From an uncultured Porticoccus sp. (GTDB lineage: Bacteria; Pseudomonadota; Gammaproteobacteria; Pseudomonadales; Porticoccaceae), in contig CATLZI010000034.1 in the NCBI GenBank assembly GCA_950063125.1, positions 1 to 12,648 of the forward strand: a stretch of DNA of 12,648 nucleotides, given 5' to 3'. Made by a program: the position numbers and the translations under genes. Shown piece after piece: positions 7,444 to 12,648 of the stretch (position 1 is the first letter of the stretch; every line of letters starts with the position of its first letter). The notes beneath the pieces were generated by a model, which was not told the DNA's origin, did not search any database, and saw only the letters and a program-made list of their open reading frames with translations.

Positions 7444-9438
7444 CTACAACACGGCTTTGACTGCTTCAACCACGTTCTCCACGGTGAAACCAAACTGCTT
7501 CATCAGCTGATCACCGGGAGCAGACTCCCCAAAGGTGGACATGCCTACGACCCGACCATCAAGGCCTACGTACTTGTACCAGTAATCCCGGTGCCCAGCC
7601 TCCACGGCTACCCGCACTCTGACTTGAGGCGGCAGCACACTGTCCCGGTAGGCCGAGTCCTGGGCATCAAACAATTCAGCACAGGGCATGGAGACGACCC
7701 TGACCGCCACCCCGTTACTTCTCAACTCTCCGGCAGCATCCATGGCCAGCGACACCTCTGAACCCGTCGCAATCAATATCGCCTTGGGTTTGCCATCGCA
7801 ATCCTTCAGCACATAACCACCGCGTTGTATATTGTTCAGTTGAGCTTCGGATCGCGACATCGGAACCAGACCCTGTCGGGAAAAGACCAAAGCACTTGGC
7901 CCGTTCTTGCGAACAATTGCCTGTTTCCAGCTCACCGCTGCCTCCACGGTATCGCAGGGGCGCCAGGTGTGCAGATTGGGGGTTGCCCGAAGGGCTGTGA
8001 GCTGCTCCACCGGCTGATGGGTGGGGCCATCTTCGCCCAGCCCGATGGAGTCGTGGGTATAAACAAAAATGCTTCGCTGTTTCATCAAGGCGGCCATACG
8101 CACCGCATTCCGGGCGTATTCCATGAACATCAGGAATGTGGCGCCATACACGACAAAGCCACCGTGCAGCACGAGGCCATTCATGATAGCGCTCATACCA
8201 AATTCGCGAACGCCGTAATACAGGTAGTTACCTGACGCATCGTCAGCGGTGATGCCCTGGCAACCGGACCACAATGTGAGGTTGGATCCGGCCAGGTCTG
8301 CAGAACCGCCCAGCAGTTCAGGCAACAGCGGCCCAAACGCATTGAGACAGTTTTGCGAGGCTTTGCGGGAAGCCACTTTTTCCATGGCTTGCTGACACTG
8401 GTGAATATAGGCATCGGCCTGATCAATAAATGTCGCCGGCAGGTCCCCTTTGATACGCCTGATCAATTCAACTGCCAAATCCGGGTATGCAGCCCGGTAG
8501 CGCTCGAGTTTCTCCTGCCAGTCAGCCTGGGCCTTACTGCCCTTTTCGCAGGCATTCCAGCCACGATAAATCTCATCCGGCACATCAAAGGGACCATGAT
8601 TCCATTGCAGTTGTTGGCGAGCCAAAGAAATTTCCTCAGCACCCAGAGGAGCTCCGTGACAATCTTCCTTACCCTGCTTGTTTGGCGAGCCAAAACCGAT
8701 GATCGTTTTACAGCAAATCAGGGTAGGTTTTTCCTCATCCATTCTGGCGATTTCGATGGCCGCCTTGATGGCAACGGCATCATGGCCATCCACATCAGGG
8801 ATTACCTGCCAGCCATAGGCCTCAAAACGGGCCGGGGTGTCATCGGTAAACCAGCCAGCCACTTCACCGTCGATGGAAATGCCGTTGTCATCATAGAAGG
8901 CAATCAGCTTACCCAGCTTGTGAGTCCCCGCCAGAGAACTGACCTCATGAGATATACCCTCCATGAGGCAGCCATCACCGAGAAAACAATAGGTGTAGTG
9001 GTCGACGATATCGTGACCCGGACGGTTAAACTGGGCTGCCAGAATTTTCTCGGCCAAAGCCATGCCCACAGCATTACTGATACCCTGCCCCAACGGCCCC
9101 GTGGTGGTTTCGACACCCGGCGCATAGCCATATTCCGGATGACCCGGCGTTTTTGAATGCAGCTGGCGAAAATTTTTCAGTTCATCCAGTGGCAGGTCGT
9201 AGCCGCTCAGATGCAACAGGGAGTACAACAGCATGGAGCCGTGGCCGTTGGCCAAGACAAACCGGTCACGATTAGCCCAGGCGGGGTCGGCCGGGTTGTG
9301 TACCAGGTAGTCGTTCCACAACACCTCAGCGATATCCGCCATCCCCATGGGAGCACCGGGGTGACCGCTATTGGCTTGTTGAACAGCGTCCATACACAGG
9401 GCGCGGATGGCATTGGCTAGATCACGTCTGGAAGGCAT
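7444..9438 (-). CDS. tkt: Transketolase
   Basis: Thiamine-diphosphate enzyme moving two-carbon ketol units between pentose phosphate and glycolytic sugars, producing or using erythrose 4-phosphate. The 664-residue product aligns end to end with E. coli TktA (663). It has the ThDP motif from GDG (154-156) to about residue 185 (DDN), plus His26, His66, His261 and His474, and the catalytic Glu412 in REFGMSA. The open frame extends upstream to 9528, but the ATG at 9438 ([14 protein letters not shown]) fits the family N-terminus and has AGGAG at 9449-9453; the 30 upstream residues have no counterpart. It is the first gene of the minus-strand sugar run, 39 bases before epd, and is divergent from the ArsR/methyltransferase regulator. 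No convincing tkt promoter stands out; a weak extended -10 (TGC-TATTGG on the minus strand, 9519-9527) lies next to the regulator operator. Confidence 0.97.
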   Translation of the reverse strand: MPSRRDLANAIRALCMDAVQQANSGHPGAPMGMADIAEVLWNDYLVHNPADPAWANRDRFVLANGHGSMLLYSLLHLSGYDLPLDELKNFRQLHSKTPGHPEYGYAPGVETTTGPLGQGISNAVGMALAEKILAAQFNRPGHDIVDHYTYCFLGDGCLMEGISHEVSSLAGTHKLGKLIAFYDDNGISIDGEVAGWFTDDTPARFEAYGWQVIPDVDGHDAVAIKAAIEIARMDEEKPTLICCKTIIGFGSPNKQGKEDCHGAPLGAEEISLARQQLQWNHGPFDVPDEIYRGWNACEKGSKAQADWQEKLERYRAAYPDLAVELIRRIKGDLPATFIDQADAYIHQCQQAMEKVASRKASQNCLNAFGPLLPELLGGSADLAGSNLTLWSGCQGITADDASGNYLYYGVREFGMSAIMNGLVLHGGFVVYGATFLMFMEYARNAVRMAALMKQRSIFVYTHDSIGLGEDGPTHQPVEQLTALRATPNLHTWRPCDTVEAAVSWKQAIVRKNGPSALVFSRQGLVPMSRSEAQLNNIQRGGYVLKDCDGKPKAILIATGSEVSLAMDAAGELRSNGVAVRVVSMPCAELFDAQDSAYRDSVLPPQVRVRVAVEAGHRDYWYKYVGLDGRVVGMSTFGESAPGDQLMKQFGFTVENVVEAVKAVL

Positions 9439-9535
9439 TTGGAACAGGCTCCTGGAGGGCAAATCGGGGAAATCGAAAGGGGCGCTATTTTCTCGTACTC
9501 GCGCTGCACAGTAAACAACCAATAGCACGCTACAC

Positions 9536-9559
9536 CTATATCAAACTATTTTGATATAG
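9536..9559. promoter_or_regulatory. Perfect palindromic operator, probable SahR-type (ArsR family) binding site
   Basis: The arm CTATATCAAA (9536-9545) and its exact reverse complement TTTGATATAG (9550-9559) are separated by CTAT. A perfect 10-bp inverted repeat in the only gap upstream of an ArsR-family regulator gene is the expected form of its autoregulatory site. The right arm contains the -35 hexamer of the regulator promoter, so binding would block RNA polymerase. The region is the intergenic gap between divergent tkt and the regulator gene. Identity as a SahR operator rests on context and recall that SahR sites are AT-rich palindromes; no motif search was run. Confidence 0.75.
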
Positions 9560-9579
9560 ATTTTCAGCTGTGTTAAAGT
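9551..9579 (+). promoter_or_regulatory. sigma70-type promoter of the sahR-metK-ahcY operon
   Basis: A -35 hexamer TTGATA (9551-9556) is followed by exactly 17 bases and the -10 hexamer TAAAGT (9574-9579), which is preceded by TG at 9571-9572 as in an extended -10. The predicted start point, 6-8 bases after the -10, falls at about 9585-9587, on the ATG at 9586. The -35 lies within the right arm of the palindrome. The upstream half of the operator sits where it would also exclude sigma contact. Confidence 0.65.
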
Positions 9580-9585
9580 CGCCCC

Positions 9586-10590
9586 ATGATCACCAGCCCT
9601 CAACCCACAACCCGGGAATCTACCGGGTCAGACACCGATTCCCTCGCCACGCTTTGCAAGGCGGCCGGTGATCCCCTGCGGGTGGATATCCTCAGGGTAT
9701 TGCGACACAACGCCTACGGCGTACTGGAATTAAGTGAAATTCTGGATATTGGCCAGTCCGGGATGAGCCATCATTTGAAAATACTTACCAAAGCGGGTCT
9801 GACGGCCACCCGCAGGGAAGGCAATAGCATTTTTTACCGGCGGTCGCCGATACCGGAGGAACCACGACTTCAGTCGTTACACCGCGCCCTGTTTGCCGCC
9901 ATTGACCAGACTGAACCCAGCCGAAAATTGCAACGACGTATACAGCATATCAATGATGAGCGGACCCGGGCATCGACTGTTTTTTTTGAACAGAATGCAG
10001 ACCGGTTTCACAGCAATCAGGATTTGATTGCCAGCTTCGATCAATATGGTGAGCCCGTCACGGATTTCCTGGATGCAACACCGGGGTTCCGGGGAACGGT
10101 GCTTGAGGTTGGCCCCGGGGAAGGAAGCTTTTTACCTGCACTTTCTCTACGTTTTGAGAGCGTTTTTGCACTGGACACCTCAGCAGAGATGCTGAACCGT
10201 TCGCGCGGGTTTGCGGAATCACACAACCTGAAAAATATACAATTTATGCATGGTGACACCGAATTTGCCATCAAGCACGCCATCAGTCCGGACTACATTA
10301 CCCTTAACATGGTACTGCACCACACACCCGATCCGGCACAGGTTTTTTTGCATCTGGCCCACCTCCTGGTACCTGGTGGAGCGCTGATTGTTACCGAGCT
10401 CTGCCATCATGATCAAAGCTGGGCCCGCGAAAACTGTGGCGATCTATGGCTTGGCTTTGAACCGGAGGATCTCAGCAGTTGGGCATCAGCTGCGGCTCTG
10501 ACTGAAGGGGAAAGCCTGTTTCTGGCCCAGCGCAACGGTTTTCAGGTTCAGCTGAGACAATTTTTTAAACCCAATCCCAATCGGAAGTAG
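9586..10590 (+). CDS. sahR: ArsR-family HTH regulator fused to a SAM-dependent methyltransferase domain, SahR type
   Basis: A 334-residue two-domain protein predicted to repress methionine-cycle genes and to respond to S-adenosylhomocysteine. The N-terminal part (about 17-87) is a winged helix with the ArsR pattern ALxDPxRxxIL near 26-36 and recognition helix SGMSHHLKIL (58-67); it lacks the CxC metal site of arsenic/zinc sensors. The C-terminal part (about 130-330) is a class I methyltransferase fold with motif I EVGPGEG (174-180), acidic Asp197, and LVPGG (261-265). WLGFEPEDL (288-296) recurs in ArsR-methyltransferase fusions. No Shine-Dalgarno sequence precedes the ATG, which coincides with the predicted transcription start. 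It heads the operon with metK (31-base gap) and ahcY. Pseudomonas carries a similar ArsR-type gene beside metK, from memory. A true enzymatic methyltransferase role is possible, but context favours ligand sensing. Confidence 0.85.
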   Translation: MITSPQPTTRESTGSDTDSLATLCKAAGDPLRVDILRVLRHNAYGVLELSEILDIGQSGMSHHLKILTKAGLTATRREGNSIFYRRSPIPEEPRLQSLHRALFAAIDQTEPSRKLQRRIQHINDERTRASTVFFEQNADRFHSNQDLIASFDQYGEPVTDFLDATPGFRGTVLEVGPGEGSFLPALSLRFESVFALDTSAEMLNRSRGFAESHNLKNIQFMHGDTEFAIKHAISPDYITLNMVLHHTPDPAQVFLHLAHLLVPGGALIVTELCHHDQSWARENCGDLWLGFEPEDLSSWASAAALTEGESLFLAQRNGFQVQLRQFFKPNPNRK

Positions 10591-10605
10591 CTGACGCTAA
10601 TCAGC
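10590..10605 (+). other. Small hairpin just ahead of the metK ribosome site
   Basis: GCTGA (10590-10594) pairs with TCAGC (10601-10605) across a 6-base loop, beginning at the last base of the sahR stop codon and ending before the ACAGGAA ribosome site (10606-10612). It is too small and lacks the conserved core to be a SAM or SAH riboswitch. It may only space the two genes, or mildly affect coupling. Confidence 0.25.
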
Positions 10606-10621
10606 ACAGGAACCGCTACCT

Positions 10622-11776
10622 ATGTCAAATTACAACTTGTTCACCTCTGAATCAGTTTCCGAGGGCCACCCCGATAAAATGGCCGACCAGATCTCCGACG
10701 CCATTCTGGATGCCATTCTGGCCGATGACCCGAATTCCAGAGTGGCGGTGGAAACCATGGTGAAAACCGGAATGGCAATCATCGCAGGGGAAGTCCGCAC
10801 CAACACGTATGTCGACCTGGAGGAGATTGTCCGCGGCGTCATTCTGGATATTGGTTACAACAGCTCGGATGTGGGTTTTGATGGCGCATCCTGTGCCGTA
10901 TTGAATGCCATCGGCAAGCAATCCCGCGATATCGCCATTGGCGTTGACGAGGCCGATGAGAAAGAACTGGGGGCCGGTGATCAGGGGCTGATGTTTGGCT
11001 ATGCCAGCAATGAGACCGATGTCCTGATGCCCGCTCCGATCTATTTCGCCCACCGACTGGTAGAACGCCAGGCACAGTTGCGCAAAGATGGTGTACTTCC
11101 CTGGCTGAGGCCCGATGCCAAGAGTCAGGTGACCCTACGTTACGCTGATGGCAAACCCGTCGCCGTGGACGCGGTTGTATTATCGACACAGCACGCACCC
11201 ACTATTTCCCAAGCCAATTTGCAGGAGGCCGTCCGAGAGGAGATCATCCAGCATGTGCTGCCTGAAGAGTGGCTCCACAAAGGCACCCAGTATCATATCA
11301 ACCCTACCGGTCAATTCATCATCGGCGGCCCCATGGGTGACTGCGGACTCACTGGCCGGAAGATTATCGTGGATACCTATGGCGGCATGGCGCATCACGG
11401 TGGCGGCGCCTTCTCCGGCAAAGATCCTTCCAAGGTTGATCGCTCGGCCGCTTACGCCGGGCGTTATGTGGCAAAAAACATTGTCGCTGCCGGGCTGGCC
11501 GATCGCTGCGAAATTCAGATCTCCTACGCCATTGGGGTCACTGAACCCACGTCGATCAGCGTCAACAGTTTTGGCACAGGCAAATTGACGGATGACGAAA
11601 TCGCACTACTGGTCCGCGAAAACTTCGATCTGCGACCCCAGGGCCTGATAGAAATGCTCGACCTCAAACGTCCAATTTATCGGCCAACAGCCGCCTACGG
11701 CCACTTCGGTCGCGAGCTTGATAATTTTACCTGGGAAAGAACCGATCGGGCTGAAAGCCTGAAACGCGCTCTGTAA
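10622..11776 (+). CDS. metK: S-adenosylmethionine synthetase
   Basis: Makes S-adenosylmethionine from methionine and ATP in the cytoplasm, normally as a tetramer. The 384-residue product has the family length. Visible motifs are EGHPDK with catalytic His16, the ATP-binding GAGDQG (117-122), and the phosphate loop [16 protein letters not shown] (260-275). The start has ACAGGAA at 10606-10612 and the N-terminus reads like other MetK proteins. It lies 31 bases after sahR and 27 bases before ahcY, so all three are likely one transcript controlled from the palindrome upstream of sahR. With AhcY it covers SAM formation and recycling of the SAH product. Confidence 0.98.
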   Translation: MSNYNLFTSESVSEGHPDKMADQISDAILDAILADDPNSRVAVETMVKTGMAIIAGEVRTNTYVDLEEIVRGVILDIGYNSSDVGFDGASCAVLNAIGKQSRDIAIGVDEADEKELGAGDQGLMFGYASNETDVLMPAPIYFAHRLVERQAQLRKDGVLPWLRPDAKSQVTLRYADGKPVAVDAVVLSTQHAPTISQANLQEAVREEIIQHVLPEEWLHKGTQYHINPTGQFIIGGPMGDCGLTGRKIIVDTYGGMAHHGGGAFSGKDPSKVDRSAAYAGRYVAKNIVAAGLADRCEIQISYAIGVTEPTSISVNSFGTGKLTDDEIALLVRENFDLRPQGLIEMLDLKRPIYRPTAAYGHFGRELDNFTWERTDRAESLKRAL

Positions 11777-11803
11777 TTCTCATTTAACAAACAGGAATTC
11801 ACT

Positions 11804-12648
11804 ATGACAAACATGGCCATCAAGAACGATTACAAGGTTGCGGACATTTTCCTTGCCGAGTGGGGCAACCGTGAAATTTCCATTGCTGAAACCGAGATGC
11901 CAGCACTGATGGCACTGCGAGAAAAGTATCGTGCAGAACAGCCCCTCGCTGGCGCAAAAATTCTCGGTTGCATCCATATGACGATTCAGACAGCCGTACT
12001 AATCCAGACATTGGAAGCACTGGGAGCCCAGGTGCGCTGGACATCCTGCAATATCTTTTCCACCCAGGATCACGCTGCCGCAGCTGTTGCAGCAAATGGT
12101 ACGCCGGTTTTTGCCTGGAAAGGTGAAACAGAAGAAGAGTACGAATGGTGCCTGGAACAGCAAATTCTCAAGGAGGGTTCTCCCTGGGAAGCGAATATGA
12201 TTCTGGATGATGGCGGCGATCTCACCGCCATGCTTCATGAAAAATTCCCCCAGGTACTCAAGGGTGTGCACGGCGTTACCGAAGAGACCACCACCGGCGT
12301 GCATCGTCTCTACGAGATGTTGAAAAAGGGTGAACTGAAAGTACCAGCCATCAATGTCAATGACTCCGTGACCAAGTCGAAAAATGACAATAAATATGGA
12401 TGTCGCCATAGCCTCAATGATGCGCTGAAGCGCGCCACTGACCATTTGCTGTCTGGCAAGAAAGCGCTGGTGATCGGGTACGGTGATGTGGGCAAGGGTT
12501 CCGCCCAGTCACTCCGCCAGGAAGGCATGATCGTCAAGGTTACCGAAATAGACCCGATCTGCGCCATGCAGGCCTGCATGGACGGTTTCGAGGTCGTCTC
12601 TCCCTATCTAGAAGGGAATCCCGAAAATGGGGTTAATTCAGCGTTGTT
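11804..12648 (+). CDS. ahcY: Adenosylhomocysteinase (SAH hydrolase), 3' end beyond the window
   Basis: NAD-dependent reversible hydrolysis of S-adenosylhomocysteine to homocysteine and adenosine, relieving SAH inhibition of methyltransferases. The first 281 codons are present, of about 460-470 expected. Visible are substrate-side His58 ([10 protein letters not shown]), DDGGD (135-139), Glu160 and neighbours in TEETTTG (159-165), catalytic-pair residues Lys191, Asp195 and Asn196 with Cys200 in the [10 protein letters not shown] segment, and the NAD motif GYGDVGKG (225-232). The form [19 protein letters not shown] resembles the Pseudomonas-type enzyme from memory. The start ATG has AGGAA at 11792-11796. 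No stop occurs before the window edge, so the truncation is from sampling rather than decay. Many Proteobacteria follow it with metF, which cannot be seen here. Confidence 0.97.
   Translation, partial: MTNMAIKNDYKVADIFLAEWGNREISIAETEMPALMALREKYRAEQPLAGAKILGCIHMTIQTAVLIQTLEALGAQVRWTSCNIFSTQDHAAAAVAANGTPVFAWKGETEEEYEWCLEQQILKEGSPWEANMILDDGGDLTAMLHEKFPQVLKGVHGVTEETTTGVHRLYEMLKKGELKVPAINVNDSVTKSKNDNKYGCRHSLNDALKRATDHLLSGKKALVIGYGDVGKGSAQSLRQEGMIVKVTEIDPICAMQACMDGFEVVSPYLEGNPENGVNSAL

Noticed and set aside
6370..7761. 463-codon plus-strand open frame opposite epd and the end of tkt
   Set aside because: It is antisense to two clear enzyme genes, spans their boundary and has no recognisable domain; long antisense frames arise from the codon bias of this GC range.
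8353..9156. 267-codon plus-strand open frame opposite tkt
   Set aside because: It is a shadow of conserved transketolase sequence, including the thiamine-diphosphate region.
9439..9528. 30-residue N-terminal extension of transketolase
   Set aside because: The family begins at the MPSRRDLAN sequence, and AGGAG lies at 9449-9453 ahead of the ATG at 9438.
10590..10621. SAM or SAH riboswitch ahead of metK
   Set aside because: The gap is only 31 bases with one 5-bp hairpin, too short for any SAM or SAH riboswitch fold known to me.

Overview
The window reads as ordinary chromosome of a moderately high-GC gammaproteobacterium. The gene content and order resemble Pseudomonas and related marine lineages (Cellvibrionales/Marinobacter-like) more than enteric bacteria. 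Three observations support this: SerA is close to the E. coli enzyme, an S-adenosylhomocysteine (SAH) hydrolase is present where E. coli uses another SAH route, and a tkt-epd-pgk-fba cluster lies divergent from an ArsR/methyltransferase regulator followed by metK. From memory, P. aeruginosa has nearly the same local order around metK and tktA. No mobile elements, tRNAs, rRNAs, CRISPR arrays or phage genes were seen, and no gene-free stretch exceeds about 150 bases.

Layout. (1) Positions 1-2721 hold a divergent pair: a D-2-hydroxyglutarate dehydrogenase on the minus strand, cut by the window edge a few codons before its end, and serA on the plus strand. The pair forms a functional couple, because SerA can reduce 2-oxoglutarate to D-2-hydroxyglutarate and the neighbour reoxidises it. 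(2) Positions 2788-9438 hold six minus-strand genes in transcription order tkt, epd, pgk, fba, a DUF2798 membrane protein and an alpha/beta hydrolase. Gaps are 39, 35, 88 and 17 bases, then an 8-base overlap, so they probably form one operon covering lower glycolysis/gluconeogenesis, the non-oxidative pentose phosphate pathway and the erythrose-4-phosphate branch towards pyridoxal phosphate. The last two genes have no evident link to sugar metabolism. (3) Positions 9586-12648 hold a plus-strand methyl-cycle operon: an ArsR-type HTH fused to a SAM-dependent methyltransferase domain (SahR type), metK and the start of ahcY.

The clearest regulatory signal is a perfect 10-bp inverted repeat with a 4-base spacer at 9536-9559, between tkt and sahR. 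Its right arm contains the -35 hexamer of a well-formed sahR promoter, whose expected start point falls on or next to the sahR ATG, so the message is probably leaderless. Together with the gene content this predicts an autoregulated, SAH-responsive methionine-cycle operon. I found no undescribed system. The points most worth a second look are the operator/leaderless promoter, the overlapping divergent -10 boxes of serA and its partner, the Epd-versus-GapA identity of the dehydrogenase, and the overlapping gene pair at the end of the sugar operon.
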